A stretch of DNA of 63,511 nucleotides from Nocardioidaceae bacterium (GCA_030447805.1 JAUJOE010000001.1:377802-441312); one strand, 5' to 3'; shown: positions 26,731-36,123, counted from the first letter of the stretch. Program-made: numbers and translations. Notes: generated by a model from the letters alone, not told the origin.

Positions 26731-26970
26731 TCAGCGGGGGCGATCCCGGTGCAGCTCGTGCTCCACGGCGCGACGAATCCACGACGACACCGAGCGGTCG
26801 TCTGCGTCCGCTCGGCGCTTTACCTCGTCAAGGAGCTCGGGCGGGAAGCGCACCGGGATCGGCGTCGAGAGATTCGCGGTACGACGACGCGGGGCGCCCT
26901 GGGGAACCTGGTTCTCCGGCTTCGCGTAGAAGTCGTGTTCCTCGTCAGGAGTCATGTGCTGAGAAGTCAT
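26731..26970 (-). CDS. Ribbon-helix-helix (CopG-like) DNA-binding protein
   Basis: 79 residues from ATG 26970. The C-terminal half is an RHH unit: the strand PIPVRFPPELLDEVKRRAD and helices DDRSVSSWIRRAVEHELHR. The N-terminal ~35 residues are charged (MTPDEEHDFYAKPEN) and could bind a partner. RHH proteins are often antitoxins, but I see no toxin gene on either side: downstream is the riboswitch leader and upstream about 150 bp before a divergent GNAT gene. It may be an orphan regulator. Confidence 0.8.
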   Translation of the reverse strand: MTSQHMTPDEEHDFYAKPENQVPQGAPRRRTANLSTPIPVRFPPELLDEVKRRADADDRSVSSWIRRAVEHELHRDRPR

Positions 26971-27123
26971 CTCGCTCTCTCTTGTGCTGAGTGGTGTGGC
27001 TCGCAGAACCCTGGTGACAGCCAATAGGCCGGCATCTCGCCGGATCGCCGTCTCGGGCCGGCGCAATCGGTACGACCAGCACGACTCCCGATTATCGCGT
27101 GTTCGGTTGTCTGGCCGCCCCTC

Positions 27124-27717
27124 ATGACAGGCAATATGGCACGCATGTCCCTGCTCGCTCCCACATTGCACACTGCACGCCTGAGACTGCGTCCCTTCAC
27201 CGACGCAGACGCGGATGCCCTCTTCGCGCTGCACAGCAGCTCCTACGTGCTGCGCTATTGGGACGCGCCGCCGTGGAGCGAGCGTGCGCGCGCCGAGCGC
27301 TTCATCGCGGCTTGCCGGCAGATGGCGGACGACGGCACCGGGGCGCGGCTGGCCATGGACCGTGTTTCCGACGCCGCCTTCATCGGCTGGTGCAGTCTGA
27401 CCCGGTGGAACCCGGACTACCGCAGCGCGTCGTTGGGCTACTGCCTCAACGATGCGGCATGGGGTCACGGCTACACGACGGAGGCCGCGCGCGCCTTGCT
27501 GCAGTGGGCATTCGACAGGCTGGACCTGAATCGAGTCCAGGCCGAGACCGATACGCGCAACGTGGCATCGGCCCGCGTTCTGGAGAAGCTCGGATTCGTG
27601 CGCGAAGGGACGTTGCGGGAAGACTGCGTCGTGAACGGCGAGGTATCGGACTCGTGGGTGTTCGGGTTGATCAGGCGGGAGTGGCGGCCGTTGTCCGGGC
27701 CGGTTCCCGCCCGCTGA
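27124..27717 (+). CDS. GNAT N-acetyltransferase (RimJ/RimL-like)
   Basis: 197 residues. Begins LHTARLRLRPFTDADADAL, typical of RimJ/RimL-type GNAT. Acetyl-CoA binding is in NDAAWGHGYTTEAARALLQW and ETDTRNVASARVLEKLGFVR. The LGY-x-LN strand is LGYCLNDA. Members acetylate protein N-termini, amino sugars or small molecules in the cytosol; substrate unknown. ATG codons at 27124, 27136 and 27145 are all possible; the family start LLAPTLHTARL favours any of them. Confidence 0.85.
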   Translation: MTGNMARMSLLAPTLHTARLRLRPFTDADADALFALHSSSYVLRYWDAPPWSERARAERFIAACRQMADDGTGARLAMDRVSDAAFIGWCSLTRWNPDYRSASLGYCLNDAAWGHGYTTEAARALLQWAFDRLDLNRVQAETDTRNVASARVLEKLGFVREGTLREDCVVNGEVSDSWVFGLIRREWRPLSGPVPAR

Positions 27718-28020
27718 GTCCTCCTCGCTCACGAGACGGCGCCCGGCCTCCGGTGCGTCTTACCGCCGCCAACGACTGTCAAGACCTGGGGCCGTTCGTC
27801 GCCGATACGACACACCCGCTAACGCGATGCTGCACTGTCTCTTCTCCCCTGTTTGGCCCCGGCGAATATGCAAAAAGGGGAGAGTGCAAGTTAGCCCGTT
27901 GGACCGGCCTCTTCGCCCGAAGCAGGGTCGAGGTGTGACCCATCGGACCTCCGCACGATTCCCTAGCGACCTCGTACCGTGGCGGTCGTCCCGCCGTTGA
28001 GTCTTCGCTCGCGCGCCTGC
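27718..28020. other. Intergenic region between convergent GNAT and DoxX genes
   Basis: About 300 bp without a gene I can support. Apart from the inverted repeat at 27843-27883 I see no structure. Confidence 0.5.
27843..27883. terminator. Possible bidirectional terminator
   Basis: Eight-base perfect arms TCTCCCCT and AGGGGAGA with a 25-base loop, lying about 125 bp after the GNAT stop and about 140 bp from the DoxX end. An A5 tract precedes the right arm. The long loop makes this uncertain. Confidence 0.3.
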
Positions 28021-28425
28021 TCACCGCCGGGCGCGGCGGCGCAGCCAGCCGCCGCCCCACAGCGCCCACAACACGAGAACGGGTTGGAAGAAGAGACGGG
28101 CGAGACGCTTGCCGTCTGTGTCGAGCCCGAACGCGTCGGCGCCCTCGACGTACTGCGCGACATTGCCGGGAAAGACCACCACGAAGAACCCCGCCAGCAG
28201 CGCGCCTACGAGCCGCCTCCGAGCCGGCAGCGCGACGAACGCGATGCCCAGCGCGATCTCGACCACGCCTGAGGCCAACACCGTGAGGTCCTCATCGACC
28301 GGGAACCACGCAGGCACCTGCGCCCGGAAATCTTCACGCTGGGCGGTCAGGTGGAGGACGCAAGCACCCACCATCGCCGTGCCGAGCAAGAGGCGCGCGA
28401 GGGTGCTCGCCGCGGCGGGTGTCAT
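28021..28425 (-). CDS. DoxX-like membrane protein
   Basis: 134 residues with four hydrophobic helices: STLARLLLGTAMVGACVLHL, VLASGVVEIALGIAFVALPA, RRLVGALLAGFFVVVFPGNV and FFQPVLVLWALWGGGWLRRR. This size and the GN-x-AQY segment after helix three fit small DoxX-family integral membrane proteins. Function of the family is not settled. Single gene. Confidence 0.75.
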   Translation of the reverse strand: MTPAAASTLARLLLGTAMVGACVLHLTAQREDFRAQVPAWFPVDEDLTVLASGVVEIALGIAFVALPARRRLVGALLAGFFVVVFPGNVAQYVEGADAFGLDTDGKRLARLFFQPVLVLWALWGGGWLRRRARR

Positions 28426-28935
28426 GCCGCGAGCCTAGGCTGCCACGCCTCCACGGCCCTTCGCTCTTCTGGAGTTCGGCACGCAGCATCAGCCGCGGAG
28501 TGCGTCTTGGTGGAACGGTCGAGACGAGAACCGCCTCCTCCCGAGGCGCCGCGCCGTCGATTGGCTCCTGGACCAAGGCCTCATCGACGACAGCGCCGCT
28601 GAGAAGTTCACGGCCGACCACCCAGATCCCGATCTGCCCTGATGCCAGCACGCGTGACGACCGATGCCCCCAGTGACAGAAGCGTGTCACTTCCCCGCCT
28701 ATGACCCGTCAAATCGGTGGCGCAGCAAGAGACGGCGACGCTCGGCCCGTCTCCACACCCGACGCCCGGGTCGGGGAGCGGCGACAAGGCCGTAGATGCA
28801 CTCAATGTCCCCCCGGTTCTCGCCCGCCAACAGGCATTAGGGAGAGGATTTTGCCATTCTCGCGCGCTGACCCTCACCCTTCGAGGTCTGGACTCGGTCG
28901 CCACCCCCCGCCCTCTCGTGCCGAGTTGAGGGCGC
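28426..28935. other. 510-bp stretch without a recognisable gene
   Basis: Frames are open on both strands for up to about 100 codons but give no family resemblance and no ribosome binding site. A minus-strand segment around 28490-28625 (QEPIDGAAPREEAVLVS) looks mildly protein-like and could be a decayed gene end. I see no repeat or RNA gene. Confidence 0.4.
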
Positions 28936-29253
28936 TTAGCGGCACATCCGCATCGGCCTGTTTGTCGGCGCGGGAACGAATTCGACTTGGATGCCCTCCG
29001 CTTCGAACGTGATGCTCTGCTCGGACTTGAGGGTCAGTTCACCCTCTTGATACGGATCGCCCCACCCGTCTGGCGAACTACCTGGGCCGTTGTCGCCATA
29101 GAGCGGCTCGACTGCGTGCCACCAGCGTCCGTCGACACGGAGGCTCTCGACTCCGCAGTGGGTGTAGACGAAGTAGTCGACGGCTTCGCCTAACGGGGGT
29201 GCGGAGTTCGCGTACGCGGTTTCTTCCGCGGCGATCGGCAGGTCGACGCACAA
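28936..29253 (-). CDS. Hypothetical protein, N-terminus uncertain
   Basis: 105 residues from a TTG. Acidic and Trp/Tyr-rich: DYFVYTHCGVESLRVDGRWW, YGDNGPGSSPDGWGDPYQEG, and a beta-rich end FEAEGIQVEFVP. No domain recognised. A frame change just upstream would join it to WEIELWNHSASADVPTMRV, which reads naturally into this frame, so the real gene may begin further left, up to about 29410. It lies head to head with the secreted protein at 29481. Confidence 0.5.
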   Translation of the reverse strand: MCVDLPIAAEETAYANSAPPLGEAVDYFVYTHCGVESLRVDGRWWHAVEPLYGDNGPGSSPDGWGDPYQEGELTLKSEQSITFEAEGIQVEFVPAPTNRPMRMCR

Positions 29254-29480
29254 ATCACCCGCATGGTTGGGACGTCGGCGCTGGCGCTATGGTTCCACAA
29301 CTCGATCTCCCAGACACGGAAATCGTCCTGATCTGCCGCATGGAGGGTGGCTGCGCTCGTCCGACTCAGCCGCCGAGCGGTTGCGCTGCAGGTCCAGGTT
29401 TCAAGAGATGACCGCCGCCTGATCCATTCGGGAACGCAATCGCCCGCGCCCGCGTCAGACTTTGGAAAAAGGAGGTCAGC

Positions 29481-30266
29481 ATGGGGCATTCGATGCTGCT
29501 CGCGGCCGCGGTATTCAGCGCGGTGCTGTCTGCGTGCGGGACCCAGACGACGGCTAGTGACCCACCGGGCGCTTCGTCGGCCATGGATGACGCGCCGTTC
29601 GTGGTCGCGGACGGCGAAGTGATGGTGTCCTGCGGGGGCGACGGCGCAGGTTGGCCCCCCTCCGTGATGACCGAGGGTGTGCAAGGTGTCCTGAGCGACG
29701 ACGAGGCCAGAGGCATCTTCCAGGGCATCCTCAGCGATCCGATGACTGGCGAGGAGGCGGCCTTGAGCCTCTTCCGCGACGGTGTCGATGTCGACTGGCG
29801 GGTGCTGCACGAGGACGACAACTCCCTCACGATCGGCCTGGGGCGGTGGACCGAGCAAGGACCAACAGGCCAGAGCGCTTACATCCTCGGGCTCGCGCGC
29901 GAAGGTGATGCATGGCGGCCCACCGGTTGGGGGGACTGCCAGCTATCGCCCGTCCTGAAGGAGGGGAATAGCTGGGCGGAGGTGACCGGGTACAAAGGCG
30001 ACGCCGCGAGCGCTCGGCTCACGGCGCAAGTCAGCGAGCGCGAGTGCACGAGTGGTCGGGACCCCGGACCGTACCTGCATGAACCCTTAGTCGTCGAGAC
30101 CAACGAAAGGGTGACGATCTATTGGACGTCGGAGCCGCCGAAGGGTGACCAGAACTGCCAAGGCAACCCATCCGTCGACAGAGTCGTTGAGCTCAATCAA
30201 CCACTAGGCGCCCGAGTCGTCTTCGATGGGTTCAGCTACCCGCCCCGAGAAGTGCGAGCACGTTAG
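29481..30266 (+). CDS. Secreted lipoprotein of unknown function
   Basis: 261 residues. Starts after an ideal AAAGGAGG. Signal peptide with lipobox MLLAAAVFSAVLSACG (Cys at residue 19), then a Ser/Ala-rich linker and a soluble domain rich in Asp and Trp. Four further cysteines (SCGG, DCQL, ECTS, NCQG) could pair as disulfides. No catalytic motif recognised. Anchored outside the membrane by inference. The gene stands alone. Confidence 0.75.
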   Translation: MGHSMLLAAAVFSAVLSACGTQTTASDPPGASSAMDDAPFVVADGEVMVSCGGDGAGWPPSVMTEGVQGVLSDDEARGIFQGILSDPMTGEEAALSLFRDGVDVDWRVLHEDDNSLTIGLGRWTEQGPTGQSAYILGLAREGDAWRPTGWGDCQLSPVLKEGNSWAEVTGYKGDAASARLTAQVSERECTSGRDPGPYLHEPLVVETNERVTIYWTSEPPKGDQNCQGNPSVDRVVELNQPLGARVVFDGFSYPPREVRAR

Positions 30267-30571
30267 ACGGCTCTCGCCGGCATCCGAAGTGAGCCGCCCC
30301 GAGATCGCCGAAGCATCCGGATCTGCTTGTTATGCACTGTCATGCTTGTTATGCCGATGAGCGCGCATGGCCGTTTACAGCGATCCCGTCCGCGCACGCC
30401 TATGCAGCGTGAAATATGCCGTGTCAGGGGCGACGACAGCAGGCACCAGAGGCGGGCATGCGGCATCAGATAGCTTCTGGATCTAGTCCGTTGACGGCCT
30501 GGCGGGTGGACGTAGGGATCCCGATGCCGGCGAACCGGAACCAACACGGAGCGGCGCGCGTCGGAGTGGGC
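30267..30571. other. Intergenic region with a short direct repeat
   Basis: Between two lipoprotein genes on the plus strand. It holds TGCTTGTTATGC twice, at 30324-30335 and 30343-30354, a 19-bp spacing that could bind a regulator of the downstream gene. Nothing else seen. Confidence 0.4.
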
Positions 30572-31761
30572 ATGAGGTTCCTCCGTGCGACGGTCGCCGC
30601 CGCCACCGTGGCGGCGGCCGCCGTGGGCTGCTCGACCGCGCGAGAAGAAGTCGACCCACTCAACGGCCGCCAGGACGCGGCTGGAGCATGGCAGCGGTTG
30701 CCGGACGCGCCCCTGTCTCCGCGGGACCACGCCGTCGTCGTCGGTGTAGGCGAGCGGATGCTCGTGGTGGGCGGCTGGAAGTTCCTCTGCCCGCCGGGGG
30801 CCGACTGTGTCACCCCGGATGCTCCACTACTCGGCGACGGCGCCGTCTACGACCGGGCGACTGACTCCTGGAGCGCCATCGCCCCACCGCCGTTCGGTGT
30901 GCGCCGGGCCGAGTACGCGACCACCGCGCTCAACGGCTCGGCGTACCTGCTCACCGGGTGCGCGGACGGCCCGATGTGTGACGCGCAGCCGCGGCTGCTT
31001 TCCTACGATCTGGCCGACGACCGCTGGACCGACCACGGCCCAGTGCCCGGACCGAAGTACTACCGTCACCTCACCACGCTCGGCCGGGGCTTGCTGGTCT
31101 ACTCGGGCAGCGACGAACGCGGCGAGGTCGCCGATCTGGTCTTCGACCCGGAGCGCTCGAGGTGGACCGAACTGCCCGACGACCCGCTGCCGCGCACGTA
31201 CGACCGCTTCGTCGTGCCGGTGGGGATCAGTTGGTCCTCACCGGCTCGTCACACGCTGCGCTCGAGTCCAGCGAGGACTCCGGGAAACTGGCTGCCAGGC
31301 TTGACCTCGCCAGCAGCGAGTGGACCGCGCTTCCGAACGCCCCAGGACAGGGCTACCAGCTGCTGCCCACCGACCGTGGTCCGCTGCTCAACGGGCACTT
31401 CATCAACTCACCGAGCTGGATCCTCAACCCCGACTCGTGGACTTGGTCCCCGTTGCCCGGACCCACGAGTGAGCACAACAACCTGAGCGGCGTGCTAGAC
31501 CGCGACCGGGCCACCTACGACATCGCGAACAGCGTAGGGCAGATGGCCTCCACAACGCGGCTGGTCGTCTACGACAGCGTCACGGCGGCGTTGGTGACCA
31601 TCCCGGCGCCCCCGGGCCGTGAGGACGTGTACGACGACTCCAGCACCGCACTGGGACGGGACCTCTTCGTCTTCGGCGGGCAGCGGTGGACAGGTGACGG
31701 GCTCACCGGCGACGGCGAGCTGGTCGGCGACGCCCACTTGTGGACCGCTCCAGTCGACTGA
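30572..31761 (+). CDS. Kelch-like beta-propeller lipoprotein (one frameshift)
   Basis: About 396 residues. From ATG 30572 a lipoprotein signal peptide MRFLRATVAAATVAAAAVGC leads to Kelch-type repeats: WQRLPDAPLSPRDHAVVVGV, VYDRATDSWSAIAPPPFG, LLSYDLADDRWTDHGPVPGP, FDPERSRWTELPDDPLPR, LDLASSEWTALPNAPGQG, SWTWSPLPGPTSEHNN. Each blade has the D-x-W/x-LP pattern. The frame changes near 31225 (after FVVPVG) and resumes as DQLVLTGSSHAALESS. A surface-exposed binding propeller of unknown ligand. Confidence 0.78.
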
Positions 31762-31797
31762 AGCCGATCGCTCGCATCCCCCTCAAGCGGCGCGACC

Positions 31798-33009
31798 TCA
31801 GACCAGCTCGCCGCGCTTCCGGCTCAGGTAGGCGCGCTCGGCGGAGTTCTGGGTGGCGGCGATGGCGGCGTCGTAGGACTCCTTCGCCTCGGTGGTGCGG
31901 CCGAGCCTGCGGAGCAGGTCGGCGCGGGCTACGTGCCATGCGTGGTAGCCCGTGAGCGGCAGCCGGTCGACCAGAGTGAGGGCGACCTTCGGGCCGTCCA
32001 GCTCCGCGACCGCGACCGCGCGGTTGAGTGCGACGATCGGCGACGGGTCGAGCCGGGTCAGCTGGTCGTACAGTGCGACCACCTGCGACCAGTCGGTGTC
32101 CGACGCGGTGGGGGCGTCGGTGTGGACGGCGTTGATCGCGGCGAGTATCTGATAACGGCCGGGTCGGTTGATCGCGAGGCATTCGCGGACCAGGTCGTGG
32201 CCCTCGGCGATCAGCCCGCGGTCCCAGCCGGCGCGGTCCTGCTCGGGCAGCGGGACCAGCTGCCCATTACGCACGCGGGCCTCGCGTCGGGCCTCGATGA
32301 GCACTAGTAGCCCGAGCAGACCGGCCACCTCCGGCTCCTCGGGGAGCAGCTGGCGGAGGACCCGGGTCAGCCGGATGGCCTCGCCCGTGAGCTCGGCGCG
32401 AACCGGGTCGCCGCCGCCGGTGGCGAGGTAGCCCTCGTTGAAGACGAGGAACAGTACGGCCAGCACGCCGCCGAGCCGCTCGGGGAGGTCGGCGGCCTCG
32501 GGCACCCGGTAGGGCACCTTCGCCGCCGCGATCTTCTTCTTCGCCCGGGTGATCCGCTGCGCCATCGTGGTCTCCGGCACGAGGAACGCCTGCGCGATCT
32601 CAGCCACAGTCAGCCCACCGAGGAGGCGGAGCGTCAGCGCGATCCGCGCCTCCGGTGCGAGCGCCGGGTGGCAGCAGGTGAACAGCAGCCGCAATCGGTC
32701 GTCCTCGACCGGTCCGGTGGGCTCGTGGGGCGTGTCGTCGTGGTACATGAAGGCCGCCTGGTGCTTCGCGTCGCGCTGCTTCTCGCGGCGGATCCGGTCG
32801 ATCGCGCGGTTGCCCGCGGTGGTGGTGAGCCAGCCGCCGGGGTTGGGAGGTACGCCGGACTCCGGCCACTTCTCCAACGCGGCCACGAGCGCCTCACCCG
32901 CCGCCTCCTCTGCGATGTCGATGTCACCGAAGCGGCGGACGAGCGAGGCGATCAGGCGGCCGTACTCCTCGCGGAAGACCCGCTCGACGGCCGCCGTTCC
33001 GCCCTGCAT
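31798..33009 (-). CDS. ECF42-type RNA polymerase sigma factor with C-terminal TPR-like domain
   Basis: 403 residues. Sigma region 2 is VERVFREEYGRLIASLVRRF and EKWPESGVPPNPGGWLTTTA; region 4 is ALTLRLLGGLTVAEIAQAFL and VPETTMAQRITRAKKKI. The long C-terminus (about 190-403) has the conserved LFLVFNEGYLA and repeated helices ending LLRRLGRTTEAKESYDAAIA, the TPR-like extension diagnostic for ECF42. Known relatives need no anti-sigma factor and control the adjacent DGPF gene, which is exactly what lies upstream here. Confidence 0.92.
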   Translation of the reverse strand: MQGGTAAVERVFREEYGRLIASLVRRFGDIDIAEEAAGEALVAALEKWPESGVPPNPGGWLTTTAGNRAIDRIRREKQRDAKHQAAFMYHDDTPHEPTGPVEDDRLRLLFTCCHPALAPEARIALTLRLLGGLTVAEIAQAFLVPETTMAQRITRAKKKIAAAKVPYRVPEAADLPERLGGVLAVLFLVFNEGYLATGGGDPVRAELTGEAIRLTRVLRQLLPEEPEVAGLLGLLVLIEARREARVRNGQLVPLPEQDRAGWDRGLIAEGHDLVRECLAINRPGRYQILAAINAVHTDAPTASDTDWSQVVALYDQLTRLDPSPIVALNRAVAVAELDGPKVALTLVDRLPLTGYHAWHVARADLLRRLGRTTEAKESYDAAIAATQNSAERAYLSRKRGELV

Positions 33010-33033
33010 CGATCAGTCGTCGTTCGGGCCGGC

Positions 33034-33399
33034 TCAGGTGGCGAGGCCGTCGAACGGACGGACCTCGACCTTGCCCCGGCACGCCTTGGACCCCTCGGCC
33101 GCGAGCTTGAGCGCCACGTCGAGGTCGGGCGCGTCGATGACCCAGAAACCCCCGATGACCTCCTTGGTCTCAAGGTAGGGGCCGTCGGTCATCACCGGCG
33201 TCTCACCCTGGCCGTCGACGACGGTCGCGGTCGATGCCGACTGAAGCCCACCGGCGAAGACCCAGTAGCCATCGGCGTGAAGCTTGTCATTGAAGGCGCC
33301 GGTCGCGGCGAACGCCTCCTCCATCTCCTCCTTGGAGCCGTAGTTGCCGAACTCGTCCCTCTCGGCGGGGCCGTGCACGGTCAACAAGTAGTGCGTCAT
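33034..33399 (-). CDS. DGPF/YciI-related domain protein, partner of ECF42
   Basis: 121 residues from ATG 33399, with AGGAG just upstream. The YCII-related fold is shown by MTHYLLTVHGPAERDEFGN at the start and the name-giving motif as VMTDGPYLETKEVIGGFWVI (DGPY for DGPF). It is the gene usually coupled to ECF42 sigma factors and ends 24 bp before one. The protein is a small ferredoxin-like dimer by family; its biochemical role is unknown. Confidence 0.88.
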   Translation of the reverse strand: MTHYLLTVHGPAERDEFGNYGSKEEMEEAFAATGAFNDKLHADGYWVFAGGLQSASTATVVDGQGETPVMTDGPYLETKEVIGGFWVIDAPDLDVALKLAAEGSKACRGKVEVRPFDGLAT

Positions 33400-33710
33400 C
33401 CCACTTCTCCTCAGTTCCGGGCGGTCCCGGTGACCGCCTGCTACCCCCACCACGAACGGCATCCCACCGATACGACAACCTGCCACAGAAAGCCTTGCGA
33501 TCGGGTTCCTCAAGGGCCAACTGGCCGTTCGAGCACCGCCTCACGGCCGGGACTCGCGCCCGACCCGTGGCGGTGCCGCGTCACCGGGCATCGACCCGAG
33601 GACATTTCCTCTCTCGACCTGTCGAAAAGGTGGCCAATCGGGACCCCACAATCTGTTTGCGCACGGGTGATCGCGTCGGCAGTGTGATGGGAACGAAGGG
33701 AGGGACTGCC
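33400..33710. other. Divergent intergenic region
   Basis: Sits between the DGPF gene (minus) and the nucleotidyltransferase gene (plus) and must carry both promoters. I cannot point to convincing promoter boxes. Confidence 0.4.
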
Positions 33711-34499
33711 GTGGACCTTGAGCTGCCGCAGCATCTCCACGCGGGACAGCGGGAGCTGCTCGTCGACCTGGCCGAGCGCAACCACTCCGACCACGGCGAT
33801 GGGTTGCTCGGCTTGGTTCTCTCCGGCTCCGCAGCCCGCGGTATGGCCACCGAACGCTCCGACCTCGATGTGTACGTCGTGCTGAGCGACGACGCCGCGC
33901 GCGAGCGTCGTACCACTCATTCCGCGGCGGTCGACGAGATTCCAGTCGGGTTGTCGGACCTGGAGAGGGTGCCGCCGTTCGGTAGCCCGGGGTGGTGGTT
34001 CCGCTGGTCCTTCGCCTGGGTGCCGACGCTGCTGGACAGGACCGGCGGCCGGATCCCCGAGGCGGTACGACGCCAGGCGACGTTGACACCCGCCGAGGCA
34101 GACTCCGTACTGGTCGACCACGATCGGTTGGACGGCTGGATCAACTACGCCTACCGGTCACTCAAGGCCGACCGTGACGATCGTCCTCTTGAACGTCGCC
34201 TCGACGCGGCCGAGTCGATGCCGTGGCTGCTTGACGTGGTGTTCGCCCTGGCCGGGCGGGTTCGGCCGTACCACAAGTACTTGCCATGGGAGTTGCGCGA
34301 GCACCCGCTCCCGGACTGGCCCTCCGATGTGCTGCTGCCGTTGCTGGAAGGCACCCTCGACGGTGACCCGGCCGCGATCCGGTCGACGTTCGCACGGGTG
34401 GAGACATGCTGTGCGGCCTACGACGCGGCCAGGGGACACGACCGTACCCGCCGGATTGTCGATTCCTGGGGTGATGAGCTCGTCCTGTTCCGGGAATGA
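33711..34499 (+). CDS. Nucleotidyltransferase-domain protein (aminoglycoside adenylyltransferase-like fold)
   Basis: 262 residues from the GTG at 33711, six bases after GGGAGGG; an upstream ATG at 33687 is possible. The catalytic motif is LSGSAARGMATERSDLDVYV, the G-S-x-A-x-G and D-x-D of Pol-beta-type nucleotidyltransferases, near residue 35-52. A helical C-terminal domain follows (AYRSLKADRDDRPLERRLDA). Such proteins transfer AMP or other nucleotides to small molecules or proteins; the target is unknown and resistance should not be assumed. Single gene. Confidence 0.75.
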   Translation: MDLELPQHLHAGQRELLVDLAERNHSDHGDGLLGLVLSGSAARGMATERSDLDVYVVLSDDAARERRTTHSAAVDEIPVGLSDLERVPPFGSPGWWFRWSFAWVPTLLDRTGGRIPEAVRRQATLTPAEADSVLVDHDRLDGWINYAYRSLKADRDDRPLERRLDAAESMPWLLDVVFALAGRVRPYHKYLPWELREHPLPDWPSDVLLPLLEGTLDGDPAAIRSTFARVETCCAAYDAARGHDRTRRIVDSWGDELVLFRE

Positions 34500-34585
34500 C
34501 TGCAGGTTAGCGCTGCCCCAGCGGCGAGGGCTCGGCAACCGACGAAGAGGCTGACGACGGTCGGTCCCCGCGGATTGAGCGTCGG

Positions 34586-35559
34586 CTAGGCGAGAACCTC
34601 GGTCTCTAGCCGTGCGTAGCTGGCCTCCATGCCGTCGGTCATGCCGGTGGCCAGGATGGCGTCCCGGGTCTCGGCGTCGGGGAAGGTGATGACGAGCGCG
34701 AGCAGGGTGCCCGCGGCGACCGCGGTGAGGGTGAGCTCGTTGACGATGCCCCCGCCCGGCATGCCGATCATCCGCTCGGTGGTCACTGCGCGATATGGCG
34801 GCGCCGACTCGAGCAGCTCGCCCTCGAAGCCGAAGCGGCCCTCGGTGCCGTCGACCGGCTCCCACTCGTAGCGGTACTTTTCGCCGACCGTGGTTGCGAC
34901 CTCGCAGACCGGCATCGTCCAGCCCTCGGGGCCGAGCATCCAGCGCTGCACCAGCGCGGGGTCGTGGTGGGCGCGCCAGACCTGCTCAACGGTGCCGCGG
35001 ATCACCCGGCTGATCCGCGCCTGGGTGTCGGACAGGATCTGGGTGGTCGTGGCCTGTCCGGCGGCGAAGGAGGTGAGGTCGGCGAGCACCGTGTCCATCT
35101 GGCTCATCGCCTCGGCCAGGCCTTCCTCCATGCCCATCTCGAGCAGTTGCTCGAGGTCGGCCAGGGAGCTGAAGTGCGTCGTAGTGGTCACTCGCGAGCC
35201 GTCGTCGGTCTCTTCGAAGACGAACTGCATACGCATCGATGGCAGTTCGGTGTTGGGCTCGCCGTCCGGCGTCGCGAACCCGTCGCGGACCTCGAAACTC
35301 TTGACCGGCTCGACCGAGAGCCACTCCCAGTAGCCGCCGTGGGTGTCCCCGTCGGGACCCTTCATTGTGTACATCGAACGGCCCATGCGGCAGCCGCGTC
35401 GTGGCGGGTGAAGGTGGCTGGGGTCGGCGGACCCCAAAACCGCTCCAGTTGGCGAGGGTCGACGTAGGCATCCCAAAGCCGCTGCACGGCTACCGGGAAG
35501 TCGGCGACCACGGTCATGGTGAGGGCGTCGGTGTCGCGAGTAACGGACGTGATAGGCAA
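34586..35559 (-). CDS. Tandem SRPBCC (AHSA1-like) protein (one frameshift)
   Basis: About 324 residues with two AHSA1-like units. The first begins LTMTVVADFPVAVQRLWDAY and DPRQLERFWGPPTPATFTRH; the frame changes near 35390 and continues YTMKGPDGDTHGGYWEWLSV. The second begins ISRVIRGTVEQVWRAHHDPA and VQRWMLGPEGWTMPVCEV. START-like folds bind hydrophobic ligands. The gene follows an ArsR-type regulator by 13 bp, the standard ArsR/SRPBCC operon, so the regulator probably controls it. Confidence 0.8.
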
Positions 35560-35572
35560 AGTGTCTCCTGGT

Positions 35573-35908
35573 TCAGTCTTCGGCTAGGAGGGCGTCGAGC
35601 TGGTCAATGCGGCAGCGCCAGATCTCCTCGTAGCGGTCCAGCAGGTCCTGGGCCTTGCGGATCGTCTCGGGGTTGCCCCGGATGATGCGTTCTCGGCCGC
35701 GGGGCTGCTTGGTCACCAGACCCGCTTCGTCCAGCACTGCGACGTGCTTCTGCACGGCCGCGAACGACATGTCGTACGCCGCAGCCAACCGCGACACCGA
35801 CGCCTCGGCCGCCATCGTGCGGCGGAGGATATCGCGCCGAGTCGCGTCGGCGAGGGCCCGGAAGATCCGGTCGACCTCGTCACTAGTGAGCCCTTCATAT
35901 ACAATCAT
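35573..35908 (-). CDS. ArsR-family transcriptional regulator
   Basis: 111 residues from ATG 35908. Winged helix: VDRIFRALADATRRDILRRT, then EASVSRLAAAYDMSFAAVQK, then HVAVLDEAGLVTKQPRGRER. It lacks metal-binding cysteines, as in the SRPBCC-associated ArsR subgroup. Likely represses its own operon with the SRPBCC gene; a perfect-armed operator candidate overlaps the start codon. Little or no leader, so translation may be leaderless. Confidence 0.9.
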   Translation of the reverse strand: MIVYEGLTSDEVDRIFRALADATRRDILRRTMAAEASVSRLAAAYDMSFAAVQKHVAVLDEAGLVTKQPRGRERIIRGNPETIRKAQDLLDRYEEIWRCRIDQLDALLAED

Positions 35909-35917
35909 TTGGTTGTA
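35900..35917. promoter_or_regulatory. Candidate ArsR operator overlapping the start codon
   Basis: TACAATCATTTGGTTGTA on the plus strand: arms TACAA and TTGTA around an eight-base centre, with near-symmetry continuing inward (TCAT/TTGG). This matches the TACAAC-N-GTTGTA type of site used by this ArsR subgroup. The start codon (35908-35906) lies inside the site, so bound protein would block initiation directly. Confidence 0.65.
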
Positions 35918-36123
35918 CGTTAGTCCGGGTCCTAGGGCGCCGCAAGTGTTCAAGCGCGGCGAATGTGCTATCTCAGCTGGCTCGACCGGCGCTGTTGTCA
36001 GTCAGCGGACCACGGCCGCCGGCACCGCATGCGGATGCGTGGTTAGGGTCCTTCCTGGTCGACGTGCCCCCAGGCGACCCGTCCCACGGGTCCGGCGTTG
36101 CCGTGATCGCGATAAAACCTTTC

